Source: Comamonadaceae bacterium (GTDB taxonomy: Bacteria > Pseudomonadota > Gammaproteobacteria > Burkholderiales > Burkholderiaceae_C). From it: a stretch of 19,271 nt of DNA. Positions within the stretch are counted from its first letter, which is position 1; each line of letters opens with the position of its first letter. The notes below the pieces were generated by a model, which saw only the letters and a list, made by a program, of their open reading frames with translations, was not told the origin of the DNA and searched no databases. Shown one piece after another: positions 1 through 7,153 of the stretch. The stretch covers positions 1 through 19,271 of the forward strand of contig CANHKH010000017.1 of assembly GCA_947460165.1 (NCBI GenBank), written 5' to 3'. The translations under genes and the position numbers were made by a program.

Positions 1-3
1 ACC

Positions 4-1377
4 ATGATCACCTCCTTCAACCCCGCCACCGGCGAGACCCTCGCCACCTTTGCGCCCCACGACGACGCATACATTGCCACCGCGCTGGAACGCGCCGACC
101 GGGCCCAGCAGCAATGGGCTGCGCTGCCGCTGGCCGAGCGCCTGCCGCATTTGCTGAGCATTGCCCAAACCTTGCGCCGCCACAAAGAGGCGCTGGGCCG
201 CATCATCACGCTGGAGATGGGCAAGCCCTTGGCCGAGGCCATGGGCGAGGTGGAAAAGTGCGCCTGGAACTTTGAGTTTTACGCCAGCAGCGCACCCCAG
301 TTTTTGAGCGACTTGATGGTGCCCACGGCGGCGGCCGACAGCCGCATCGTTTACGACCCGCTGGGCCTGGTGCTGGCCGTCATGCCCTGGAACTACCCGT
401 TTTGGCAAGTCATGCGCGCGGCCGCCCCCGTGCTGGCCAGCGGCAACGGCTTGGTGCTCAAGCACGCCAGCAACGTGCCCCAATGCGCGCTGGCCCTGGA
501 AGGCGTGTTCAAGGAAGCCGGCCTGCCCGAGGGCCTTTTTTCTACCTTGCTGGTGGGGGCTGACAAAGTGCCCGCGCTGATTGAAGACGCCCGCATCTCG
601 GCGGTCACATTCACCGGCTCCACCCCGGCCGGCCGCCAGATTGCGGCCACCGCCGCCCGCGCTTTAAAGAAGCAAGTGCTTGAACTGGGCGGCTCAGACC
701 CCTTCATCGTGCTGGCCGACGCCGACATTGCGCAAGCGGCCACCGTGGCGGTGAAAGCGCGCTTTCAAAACACCGGTCAAAGCTGCATTGCGGCCAAGCG
801 CTTTATTGTGGAAGCCAGCGTGGCCGACCAATTCGTCGAGGCCTTTTGCGCCACGGCCCGCCAGTTGGTGGTGGGCGACCCCTTTTCCGCCAGCTCCACC
901 CAGGGCAGCATGGCGCGCATGAACCTGCGCCAAGAGCTGGACAACCAGGTGCAAGCCAGCGTCCAAGAAGGCGCCAAGCTCTTGATGGGCGGCCAAGCCC
1001 TGCCCGGCGCGGGCGCGTTTTACGAGCCCACGGTGTTTGACCATGTGCTGCCCCACATGACCGTGGCGCGTGAAGAAACCTTTGGCCCAGCTGCGGCCAT
1101 CTTGCGTGTGGCCAATGCCCAAGAGGCCGTGCGCATTGCCAACGACAGCCCCTTTGGTTTGGGCGCCTCATTGTGGACGCGTGACCTGGACCAAGCACAG
1201 CGCTTGTCCCGGCACATCCAGTCGGGTGCGGTGTTCATCAACGCCATGGTCGCCTCGGATCCGCGCATTCCTTTTGGCGGCATCAAGGCCTCGGGCTATG
1301 GCCGCGAGTTGGGCATGCTGGGCATGCACGAGTTTGTGAACATCAAAACCGTGTGGCGTGGTCCGAACAAGACCTGA
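4..1377 (+). CDS. NAD(P)-dependent aldehyde dehydrogenase, Sad/YneI-type succinate-semialdehyde dehydrogenase family
   Basis: Oxidises an aldehyde, probably a semialdehyde, to the acid using NAD(P)+; a cytosolic enzyme. The 457-residue length fits the short Sad/YneI branch (about 460 aa). Visible landmarks are the PWN motif (residues 128-130, with oxyanion Asn130), cofactor-binding Lys153, FTGS at 203-206, the general-base Glu227 in LELGG, and the nucleophile Cys261 in NTGQSC. The N-terminus (MITSFNPATGE) starts where family members start, so the gene is complete although it begins 3 bases from the window edge; its ribosome binding site lies outside. It is followed after 54 nt by a cupin gene and then TRAP genes on the same strand, suggesting a role in oxidising an intermediate of the imported substrate. 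The family assignment is firm. Succinate semialdehyde as substrate is only the closest-family guess. Confidence 0.93.
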   Translation: MITSFNPATGETLATFAPHDDAYIATALERADRAQQQWAALPLAERLPHLLSIAQTLRRHKEALGRIITLEMGKPLAEAMGEVEKCAWNFEFYASSAPQFLSDLMVPTAAADSRIVYDPLGLVLAVMPWNYPFWQVMRAAAPVLASGNGLVLKHASNVPQCALALEGVFKEAGLPEGLFSTLLVGADKVPALIEDARISAVTFTGSTPAGRQIAATAARALKKQVLELGGSDPFIVLADADIAQAATVAVKARFQNTGQSCIAAKRFIVEASVADQFVEAFCATARQLVVGDPFSASSTQGSMARMNLRQELDNQVQASVQEGAKLLMGGQALPGAGAFYEPTVFDHVLPHMTVAREETFGPAAAILRVANAQEAVRIANDSPFGLGASLWTRDLDQAQRLSRHIQSGAVFINAMVASDPRIPFGGIKASGYGRELGMLGMHEFVNIKTVWRGPNKT

Positions 1378-1431
1378 TGGCGCCCCACTGAAATCATCGC
1401 ACCACTGGATTTAACTCACCTGGAGTTCTTC

Positions 1432-1839
1432 ATGACCACCCTCACCCACGCCGTTCTGCGCCCCGACCAAATCAAAAGCCACGACCGTGGCGGCGGCGCC
1501 CGCACCACACCGCTGGTGCTGCCCAGCTTGGGCGCGAGCACCTTCATCAACGGCATCACCGAATTTGCAGGCGGCACGGCCATTCCCTTTCACAGCCACA
1601 ACTGCGAAGAAAGCGTGATGCTGCTCGAAGGCCATGCCTTTTTGGACATCAATGGCGAAGTCCACGAACTCAAGCCCTTTGACACCACCTTCTTGCCGCC
1701 CAATGTGTCGCACCGCTTTCGCAACCAGTCGGCCACCGAACCCATGAAGATTTTCTGGACCTACGCCTCGGTCCACGCCACCCGCACCATCACCGAGTCG
1801 GGCCAGACCAGTCCCATCTCGGCAGAGCACAACAAATAA
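1432..1839 (+). CDS. Small single-domain cupin protein
   Basis: A 135-residue protein with one cupin beta-barrel. Motif 1 is clear: Gly, then His54 and His56 in PFHSHNCEE, Glu60, and the closing Gly of LLEGHAF. Motif 2 contains His94 in PPNVSHRFRN. These three His and one Glu form the usual metal (Fe, Mn or Zn) site. A ribosome binding site GGAG at 1422-1425 sits 6 nt before the ATG. Small cupins of this size act as dioxygenases, isomerases, decarboxylases or metal-dependent accessory proteins, and the sequence does not decide which. The position between the aldehyde dehydrogenase and the TRAP transporter suggests it acts on the same substrate, or on a sugar or keto-acid intermediate. That is inference. 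Confidence 0.85.
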   Translation: MTTLTHAVLRPDQIKSHDRGGGARTTPLVLPSLGASTFINGITEFAGGTAIPFHSHNCEESVMLLEGHAFLDINGEVHELKPFDTTFLPPNVSHRFRNQSATEPMKIFWTYASVHATRTITESGQTSPISAEHNK

Positions 1840-1851
1840 GCCGGTCTGCGA

Positions 1852-1872
1852 CCAGCCCCAGCTCAGGGCTGG
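1852..1872 (+). terminator. Possible hairpin terminator after the cupin gene
   Basis: A perfect 7-bp stem (CCAGCCC at 1852-1858 with GGGCTGG at 1866-1872) encloses a 7-nt loop, 12 nt after the cupin stop codon. No T-tract follows, so an intrinsic terminator is uncertain. It could instead protect or process the mRNA between the cupin and transporter genes. Confidence 0.35.
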
Positions 1873-1885
1873 CGCGCTCTCGCCC

Positions 1886-1904
1886 ACCCATTCGCACAAT
1901 GGGT
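1886..1904. promoter_or_regulatory. Short inverted repeat upstream of TRAP operon
   Basis: A perfect 7-bp inverted repeat, ACCCATT (1886-1892) and AATGGGT (1898-1904), with a 5-nt spacer. It lies 13 bp downstream of the preceding hairpin and about 28 bp upstream of the candidate -35 box of the TRAP genes. It may be a second stem of a termination region or an operator. No regulator gene is nearby to choose between these. Confidence 0.3.
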
Positions 1905-1931
1905 CATCACTGCCATTGGGGTCATTGCTGA

Positions 1932-1977
1932 TTGAAGCCACCCACCGAGACTGATAAATTATTTACATTCGCGCGAA
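1932..1977 (+). promoter_or_regulatory. Candidate sigma70 promoter with palindromic operator for the TRAP genes
   Basis: TTGAAG (1932-1937) and TAAATT (1955-1960) are separated by 17 bp; each matches four of six bases of the -35 and -10 consensus. A 10-bp perfect palindrome, TTCGCGCGAA at 1968-1977, lies just past the -10 box, near the expected transcription start, a common place for a repressor operator. The 176-bp gap before the TRAP gene and the locally AT-rich stretch support a promoter here. Assignment is by eye only. Confidence 0.35.
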
Positions 1978-2015
1978 GCAAAGTCAGCGCCGATTTACCT
2001 CAACGAGCGAAACCC

Positions 2016-2987
2016 ATGAAATTCCTGACCAAACTCTCCATTGCCAGCCTGTGCACCGCCTTGGTCATGCCCTTGGCGGCACAAGCCCAAGAAACCACCT
2101 TGCGGGTGGTCAGTGGTTTTGCCGAAAATTTGAGCTATGTCATTCGCATGCAGCAAATGTTTGACAAGCTCAACAAAGAGGGCAAGGGCGTGTTGCAAAT
2201 GAACTTCATTGGTGGGCCCAAGGCGATCCCCCCCTTTGAAGTTGGCAACGCGGTCAAAACGGGTGTGGTCGACATGGCCCTGACCACGGGCGCTTTCTAC
2301 ACCAACCTCATGCCTGAGGCCGATGCACTGAAGATGGCTCAGCTGACCATCACCGAGCAGCGCAAGAGCGGCGCCTTTGACCTCATCAACGAGATCTGGG
2401 CCAAAAAAGCCAATATGTATTACCTCGGCCGCATGGGCGAGCAGCAACCTTTTTACCTGTACCTGACCAAAAAAATCGACAAGGCCGATTTGACCGGGCT
2501 CAAGCTGCGCATCACCCCGGTGTACCGCGACTTTTTCCAAGCCTTGGGCGGCACGGTCATCACCACGGCGCCAGGTGAGGTGTACACCGCCTTGGAGCGC
2601 GGCGTGGTCGATGGCTATGGCTGGCCGCTGACCGGCTTGTTCGATCAAAATTGGCAAAAAATGACCAAATTCCGCGTGGAGCCTGGCTTTTACAACGCCG
2701 AGGTCTCGCTGGTGGTGAATTTGGATGTGTGGAAAAAGCTCAACCCCAAGCAGCGCGATTTGCTGCAAAAGCACATGCTGGAGCTGGAAGCCGACAACAC
2801 CGCTTACTGGAAAAAGAACAGCGAAGACGAGATCAAGCGCCAAGAGCAGGCCGGCATCCAAACCATCAAATTTGACGCCGCCACCGCCAAGCAATACCTG
2901 GACAAAGCCTACGAGTCAGGCTGGGCGGGCGTGATCAAAAACAGCCCCGAGTACGGCCCCAAGCTCAAACAAGCCCTGAGCAAATAA
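2016..2987 (+). CDS. dctP: TRAP transporter periplasmic substrate-binding protein (DctP family)
   Basis: Captures an organic acid in the periplasm for the TRAP permease encoded downstream. The start is set at 2016 because translation from there gives a classical Sec signal peptide: charged MKFLTKL, a hydrophobic core and an AQA cleavage site at residues 22-24; in-frame upstream sequence adds only a non-signal extension. Length is 323 aa, normal for the family. Family hallmarks include the conserved Arg165 in LKLRITP, the residue that usually salt-bridges the substrate carboxylate, and GEVYTALERGVVDG at 187-200. Two permease genes follow after 42 nt, completing a tripartite system. The ligand is not predictable by eye. 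The neighbouring aldolase-like and hydroxyacid dehydrogenase genes favour a hydroxy- or oxo-carboxylate, by inference. Confidence 0.92.
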   Translation: MKFLTKLSIASLCTALVMPLAAQAQETTLRVVSGFAENLSYVIRMQQMFDKLNKEGKGVLQMNFIGGPKAIPPFEVGNAVKTGVVDMALTTGAFYTNLMPEADALKMAQLTITEQRKSGAFDLINEIWAKKANMYYLGRMGEQQPFYLYLTKKIDKADLTGLKLRITPVYRDFFQALGGTVITTAPGEVYTALERGVVDGYGWPLTGLFDQNWQKMTKFRVEPGFYNAEVSLVVNLDVWKKLNPKQRDLLQKHMLELEADNTAYWKKNSEDEIKRQEQAGIQTIKFDAATAKQYLDKAYESGWAGVIKNSPEYGPKLKQALSK

Positions 2988-3009
2988 GCGCACCCATGTG
3001 TGGACAGCT

Positions 3010-3026
3010 GCCATGCGCTGCATGGC
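3010..3026 (+). other. Intercistronic stem-loop directly before the small TRAP permease gene
   Basis: A perfect 7-bp stem, GCCATGC (3010-3016) and GCATGGC (3020-3026), with a 3-nt loop, ends 3 nt before the ATG at 3030. No Shine-Dalgarno sequence is visible there. The stem could lower translation of the permease genes relative to the binding protein, or stop 3' exonucleases so that the binding-protein mRNA accumulates. TRAP binding proteins are generally needed in excess over permeases. The structure is seen in the sequence; the role is inferred. Confidence 0.4.
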
Positions 3027-3029
3027 TGA

Positions 3030-3566
3030 ATGCTTGACGTGCAACTGCTGCAAAACTGGTTCGGACATCTGTTCACCGCCTTGGCCATGCTGGCAGCCGG
3101 CTTGCTGCTGGGCATGGTGCTCATCATCAGCGCCGATGTGCTGCTGCGCAACGTGCCCTTGGTGCCCGGCATGATGGGGGTGGACTGGGCCAACCAAGTC
3201 TCCGAGAGCATGCTCATGCTCATCACCATGCTGGCCGCCCCGTGGCTGCTGCGTCGCGGGCAGCACATCCGGGTCGACATTGTGCTCAGAGCCATCCCCA
3301 AAACCCTGGCTTGGTACACCGAATGGCTGGCCGATCTGCTGGGTTTGGCCTGCTGCTTGCTCATGATGTTCTACAGCTGGAGCGCTTTGATGGCCAGCTA
3401 CAAGTCGGGCTCACTGGCCATCAAAACCTTGGTCACCCCTGAGTGGTGGTCGCTGGCACCCATGCCGGTGGCATTCGCGTTGCTGTCCATAGAAATGGTA
3501 TTTCGCATGCACCGCTTGCTGCACGCCGACAAGGGGCCGCGCGACGATGCGGTGTCTGCATCATGA
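3030..3566 (+). CDS. dctQ: TRAP transporter small permease subunit (DctQ family)
   Basis: The four-helix small membrane subunit that partners the large permease in Na+-driven TRAP transport across the inner membrane. The 178-residue sequence shows four hydrophobic segments at roughly 11-35, 55-75, 93-118 and 138-160. The family motif RRGQHIRVD follows the second helix. The C-terminus is short and charged. Its TGA stop overlaps the ATG of the next gene (ATGA at 3563-3566), indicating translational coupling with the large permease. The start at 3030 has no obvious ribosome binding site and follows a stem-loop, so an internal start remains possible, but this ATG gives the expected N-terminal length. 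Confidence 0.9.
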   Translation: MLDVQLLQNWFGHLFTALAMLAAGLLLGMVLIISADVLLRNVPLVPGMMGVDWANQVSESMLMLITMLAAPWLLRRGQHIRVDIVLRAIPKTLAWYTEWLADLLGLACCLLMMFYSWSALMASYKSGSLAIKTLVTPEWWSLAPMPVAFALLSIEMVFRMHRLLHADKGPRDDAVSAS

Positions 3567-4876
3567 ACTGGGAGTTGGCCGCTTGGTTGCTGCTGGGCGG
3601 CTCGACCGTGCTCATTTTTTTGGGGCTGCCGGTCGCCTTTGGCTTTTTGGTCATCAATTTGGTGGGCGCTTGGCTTTACCTGGGCGGCGAGCCCGGCTTG
3701 GTGCAACTGGCCCGCTCCAGCGTGGTGTCGGTGTCCAGCGCGGCACTCACCCCCATTCCCTTGTTTGTGCTGATGGGCGAGGTGCTGTTCCACACCGGGC
3801 TGGCGGTCAAGGTCATTGACGGCATAGAACGCTTGATCAAAGAGGTGCCCGGTCGCTTGGCCGTGGTGGCAGTGGTGGCGGGCACGGTGTTTTCGGCCAT
3901 CTCGGGCTCGACCATTGCGACCACCGCCATGCTGGGCAGCCTGATGGTGCCGGTGATGTTGGCGCGCGGCTACCACCCCACCATGGCCACCGGCCCCATC
4001 ATGGCCATTGGTGCGGTGGACATGCTCATTCCCCCTTCAGCGCTGACCGTGCTCTTGGGCTCGCTCTCAGGCATCTCGATTTCCAAGCTGCTGCTCGGTG
4101 GGGTGATGCCGGGCTTGCTGCTTTCAGTGGCCTTTGTAGCCTACATCATCGTGCGCTCGCGCTTGCAACCGAGCTTGGCACCCATGGGTGAAAGCACGCC
4201 CTACCGGGGCTGGGACAAATACCGTTTGTTTGTTTTGTACGTGCTGCCGCTGACATCCATTTTCGTCATCGTCATCGCATCCATGACCTCGGGCTGGGCC
4301 ACGCCCACCGAGTCGGCCGCCATTGGCGCTTTGGCCACCATGCTGTTTGCCATGGCCTACCGGGCGCTGACGCTGAAAAACCTGGTCGGCGCCTTGTTGG
4401 GCACCATCAGCATCTCAGGCATGATTTTGTTCATCATTGTGGGGGCCACCACGTTTTCGCAAATCCTGTCTTTCTCTGGCGCCAGCAACGGCTTGGTGCA
4501 GTGGATCACGGGGCAAGAGTTGGAGACCTGGGTGGTGGTGGCGGCCATGATGGCCTTGCTGATTTTTTTGGGCATTTTTGTCGACCAAGTCAGCATGATG
4601 ATGATCACCTTGCCCATCTTCATGCCGGTGGTCACCAGCTTGCAAGTGGACCCCGTGTGGTTTGGCGTGATGTTCCTCATTTGCATGCAACTGGGCATGT
4701 TGCTGCCCCCGCATGGCATGTTGCTGATGACCATGAAAGGGGTGGCCCCGCCCGCAGTCACCATGGGCCATATTTTCAAAGCGGTCACGCCTTACGTCAT
4801 CATGAGCATTTTGGTGCTGGTGCTGGTGTTTTTCTTTCCCATGGTGGCGGTGTGGCTGCCCAACTTGATGGACTGA
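3563..4876 (+). CDS. dctM: TRAP transporter large permease subunit (DctM family)
   Basis: The large inner-membrane subunit that forms the substrate and Na+ path of the TRAP transporter. The 437-residue protein is almost entirely hydrophobic, consistent with 11-13 helices. Family motifs are present: PIPLFVLMGEVL, the FSAISGSTIATTAMLG segment, and GAVDMLIPPSALTVLLGSLSG, where most members have a GALGILIPPS-like motif. The ATG at 3563 is chosen because it overlaps the upstream stop by ATGA and gives a standard MNWELAAWLLLGG membrane start; a longer in-frame reading would translate the end of the small permease gene in another frame. The gene ends 67 nt before the aldolase-like gene, so the whole set can be one transcript. 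Confidence 0.93.
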   Translation: MNWELAAWLLLGGSTVLIFLGLPVAFGFLVINLVGAWLYLGGEPGLVQLARSSVVSVSSAALTPIPLFVLMGEVLFHTGLAVKVIDGIERLIKEVPGRLAVVAVVAGTVFSAISGSTIATTAMLGSLMVPVMLARGYHPTMATGPIMAIGAVDMLIPPSALTVLLGSLSGISISKLLLGGVMPGLLLSVAFVAYIIVRSRLQPSLAPMGESTPYRGWDKYRLFVLYVLPLTSIFVIVIASMTSGWATPTESAAIGALATMLFAMAYRALTLKNLVGALLGTISISGMILFIIVGATTFSQILSFSGASNGLVQWITGQELETWVVVAAMMALLIFLGIFVDQVSMMMITLPIFMPVVTSLQVDPVWFGVMFLICMQLGMLLPPHGMLLMTMKGVAPPAVTMGHIFKAVTPYVIMSILVLVLVFFFPMVAVWLPNLMD

Positions 4877-4943
4877 CGGCGCGGCCTTGTTCGCCATGGG
4901 TGAGCGCCCTGCCCTTTTCTCGCCTTTCATCCCGGAGACCTTT

Positions 4944-5753
4944 ATGAATGCCTCAATCAGTGCCTTGTCCCCCCGCGATGGGGTGAAAAACAAAGTCAGC
5001 GCGCAAGAGTGGGAGACCCGCGTGCAACTGGCCGCCTGCTACCGCTTGGCGGCGCACTTTGGCTGGACCGATTTGATTTACACCCACATCTCTGCGGTGG
5101 TGCCAGGCAGCGACAACCAGCATTTTTTGCTCAACCCCTTTGGCCACACCTTTGATGAAATCACGGCCTCCAGCTTGGTCAAAATCGATCTGGAAGGCAA
5201 CAAAGTCGATGGCTCGCCCCACAAAGTGCACAAGGCCGGCTTTGTGATCCACAGCGCCATCCACCAAGCCCGGCCCGATGCGGCCTGTGTGCTGCACTCG
5301 CACACCCGCGCGGGCATGGCCCTGTCCATGCTCAAGTGCGGCTTGCTGCCCTTGTCGCAGCACGCCAATTTGTTTTACGGCCAAGTGGCTTATCACGACT
5401 CCGAGGGCCTCTCCATCGACCTCGACGAGCGCGCCTCCTTGCAACGCGACTTGGGCGACAAGTCCGTGATGATTTTGCGCAACCATGGCACCTTGGTCGC
5501 GGGCTCCAGCATCCCCATGGCGTTCAGCATGATGTCTCACCTCGAAAAAGCCATGCAAGCCCAGATGGATGCCATGGCCACCGGGCAAGAGCTGACCAGC
5601 ACCCCGCACGAGGTGTCACAAGCGACGTGCGAGCGCGGCTTCACCAGCCGCTCCGTCGCCGAATACCAAGAAGGCGAAAGCCCCTTGGGCCGCATGGAGT
5701 GGCCTGCCATGCTGCGGCTGCTCGACCGGACAGACTCGTCTTACCGCGACTGA
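4944..5753 (+). CDS. Class II aldolase/adducin-family protein
   Basis: A cytosolic zinc-fold protein of 269 aa. Zinc ligands are visible as His118 and His120 in VLHSHTRAG and His181 in RNHG, as in fuculose- and ribulose-phosphate aldolases. The position that carries the catalytic Glu in fuculose aldolase (about 20 residues before the HxH) reads HKAGF (residues 96-100), so a classical sugar-phosphate aldol mechanism is doubtful. The same fold includes decarboxylases acting on 3-oxo-tetronate phosphates and on dihydroxyphthalate-type acids, and these are plausible alternatives. The start at 4944 is supported by GGAGA at 4934-4938. It lies between TRAP permease and D-2-hydroxyacid dehydrogenase genes, pointing to a carboxylate-processing role. 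Fold assignment is firm; the reaction is unknown. Confidence 0.88.
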   Translation: MNASISALSPRDGVKNKVSAQEWETRVQLAACYRLAAHFGWTDLIYTHISAVVPGSDNQHFLLNPFGHTFDEITASSLVKIDLEGNKVDGSPHKVHKAGFVIHSAIHQARPDAACVLHSHTRAGMALSMLKCGLLPLSQHANLFYGQVAYHDSEGLSIDLDERASLQRDLGDKSVMILRNHGTLVAGSSIPMAFSMMSHLEKAMQAQMDAMATGQELTSTPHEVSQATCERGFTSRSVAEYQEGESPLGRMEWPAMLRLLDRTDSSYRD

Positions 5754-5776
5754 GCGCCACCCCCTTGCCTGCCCTG

Positions 5777-5800
5777 CCCGTGCCCCAAGGCACGGGGCAC
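5777..5800 (+). other. Overlapping alternative hairpins between two genes
   Basis: CCCGTGCC (5777-5784) pairs perfectly with GGCACGGG (5789-5796) over a 4-nt loop. Alternatively GTGCCCC (5780-5786) pairs with GGGGCAC (5794-5800). The two foldings exclude each other. It sits in the 78-nt gap between the aldolase-like and dehydrogenase genes; no T-tract follows. It may attenuate or process the transcript. Confidence 0.3.
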
Positions 5801-5831
5801 CGTTCCACCTTGCCACGAGACATCTGACACC

Positions 5832-6842
5832 ATGAGCGTTGCCGTTTGTGCCTTGCCTGAAATGCCCCACCTCGACCCCTTGCTCGATGGTGTGCGCCAA
5901 TGGCTGGCGGCGCAACACATTCCTCACCACAACTTGCCCCATGTGCAGGCGCTGCTGGGCGATCCCAAGCTGATGGCGCAGGTGCAAATGGCCGTCGGTT
6001 TTGGCAACATGCCCATGTCGGCCCAAGTGTTTGATGCGGCGCCCCGATTGCATGCGGTGGTGTCTTGCGTCTCGGGCACCGATGGCTTTGATGTGAACGC
6101 GGCGACAGAGCGCGGCATTTTGGTGGCCAATGCGGCCACCCCCGACAACCACCGAGGCATGGCTGAAGCCGCCGTCATGCTCATGCTCAACTTGGTCCAC
6201 GACTTGGACGGCTCGCGACTGGCCATGCGGGACAACCTGCCACGGCCCTACCCCTTGAAAGCCCAGTCCCTGTGGGGCAAAACCGTGGGCCTGGTGGGCT
6301 GGGGGCGCATCAGCGCCCTGGTGGCCCAATTGCTTCGCCCGTGGGGTGTTCGCATCTTGGTTTACAGCCGCCGCGACCAGCCTGGAGAACTGCCAGAGCA
6401 TGTCGAGCTCAGCGGCCTGGACACCTTGATGCGCGAGAGCGATGTGGTCTGCGTGCTGGCCGGCGCCATCGCAGGTGCACCACCCGTGGTGAGTCGAAGG
6501 CATTTAGAACTGCTCCAACCCTCGGCGTTTTTCATCAGCCTGTCCCGGGGCTCCACGGTGGACGAGGCGGCCCTGGCCGACTTGCTCGCGCAAAAGCGCT
6601 TGGCCGGTGCCGCGCTGGACGTGTTTCAAAAAGAGCCCTTGCCAGCCGATTCTGCGCTGCGAAGCCTGGACACTGTGATCCTGACGCCCCACCGCGTCGG
6701 CCACACCTTGGAAGCAGACACCTCCTTGATCAGCGCCACCATCGCCAATGTGCAGGCGCTCTGGGGTGGTCATGCGCCGCCCTTGCTGTGCAACCCACAA
6801 GCCCTGCCTGCGTGGCAGCTGCGCCGCAAAACGCCGGAGTAA
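5832..6842 (+). CDS. NAD(P)-dependent D-2-hydroxyacid dehydrogenase family protein
   Basis: Interconverts a 2-oxoacid and a D-2-hydroxyacid with NAD(P)H; cytosolic. The 336 aa show the family layout: an N-terminal substrate domain, a central Rossmann domain with the GWGRIS glycine motif at 156-161, and a C-terminal return to the substrate domain. The catalytic triad is visible as Arg239 in LSRGSTVDE, Glu268 in DVFQKEP and His287 in LTPHRVG. The usual third glycine of GxGxxG is Ser161, which some family members tolerate. The start ATG has only a weak upstream purine stretch (GAGA near 5817). It is the last gene before a strong palindrome and a 311-bp gap, so it probably ends the operon. Specificity, for example hydroxypyruvate, glyoxylate or an aryl-oxoacid, cannot be told. 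Confidence 0.9.
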   Translation: MSVAVCALPEMPHLDPLLDGVRQWLAAQHIPHHNLPHVQALLGDPKLMAQVQMAVGFGNMPMSAQVFDAAPRLHAVVSCVSGTDGFDVNAATERGILVANAATPDNHRGMAEAAVMLMLNLVHDLDGSRLAMRDNLPRPYPLKAQSLWGKTVGLVGWGRISALVAQLLRPWGVRILVYSRRDQPGELPEHVELSGLDTLMRESDVVCVLAGAIAGAPPVVSRRHLELLQPSAFFISLSRGSTVDEAALADLLAQKRLAGAALDVFQKEPLPADSALRSLDTVILTPHRVGHTLEADTSLISATIANVQALWGGHAPPLLCNPQALPAWQLRRKTPE

Positions 6843-7153
6843 GCGGTCTAAAGCCAAGCCCTGCGGTGCACCGCAGGGCCTGAGGCAAGCTCCATGCGCC
6901 TTGTCTGTCGCCTGAGCAAATCATTGGCAGGCGCCTTTGAGCTGTGCACCCTCACCGCAACTGCCTGGTCGCCATGACCATCAGGGGTGCGCCATGCTTT
7001 CTCCCTTGACGATATAGGCCTTCGCTGCGAACAGGCTTCATCAAGGTCTCTGAACTTTTACGATACACGTTTTGGCAATGGGTGTCGCGCCTGCAGAGAA
7101 GCTGCGTTTTTTATGAGCATGCGCGGCCTTGCCCCAACACAGGAGACGACACA
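6843..7153. other. 311-bp intergenic region before the tandem Bug genes
   Basis: Apart from the palindrome near its left end I see no gene, tRNA or repeat. A promoter for the Bug genes is expected here, but only a poor candidate is visible: TTCATC (7037-7042), a 16-bp gap and TACGAT (7059-7064). The right end carries the ribosome binding site AGGAGA at 7141-7146. Confidence 0.5.
6858..6879 (+). terminator. 22-bp perfect palindrome, probable operon-end hairpin
   Basis: A perfect palindrome with 9-bp arms GCCCTGCGG (6858-6866) and CCGCAGGGC (6871-6879) and a self-complementary TGCA centre. It starts 15 nt after the dehydrogenase stop codon. It can form a very stable GC-rich hairpin in RNA. The sequence after it is not T-rich, so it may act with Rho or as a 3'-end stabiliser rather than a classical intrinsic terminator. 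Confidence 0.55.

Noticed and set aside
1898..1925. Direct repeat of GGGTCAT (1901-1907 and 1919-1925) upstream of the TRAP genes
   Set aside because: Only seven bases in each copy, one copy overlapping a hairpin arm; chance occurrence is likely.
1995..2894. A 299-codon minus-strand open frame opposite the TRAP binding-protein gene
   Set aside because: Antisense shadow of a well-identified gene; no motif, no ribosome site and composition typical of reverse-complement reading.
5616..6503. A 295-codon minus-strand open frame across the end of the aldolase-like gene and the dehydrogenase
   Set aside because: It crosses two real genes and a hairpin-containing gap, has a His/Gln/Gly-rich composition and no family resemblance.
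5832..6842. Loss of the third Rossmann glycine (Ser161) read as a sign of an inactive dehydrogenase
   Set aside because: The Arg, Glu and His catalytic residues are intact and Ser or Ala at this place is tolerated in active Rossmann proteins, so no pseudogene call is justified.
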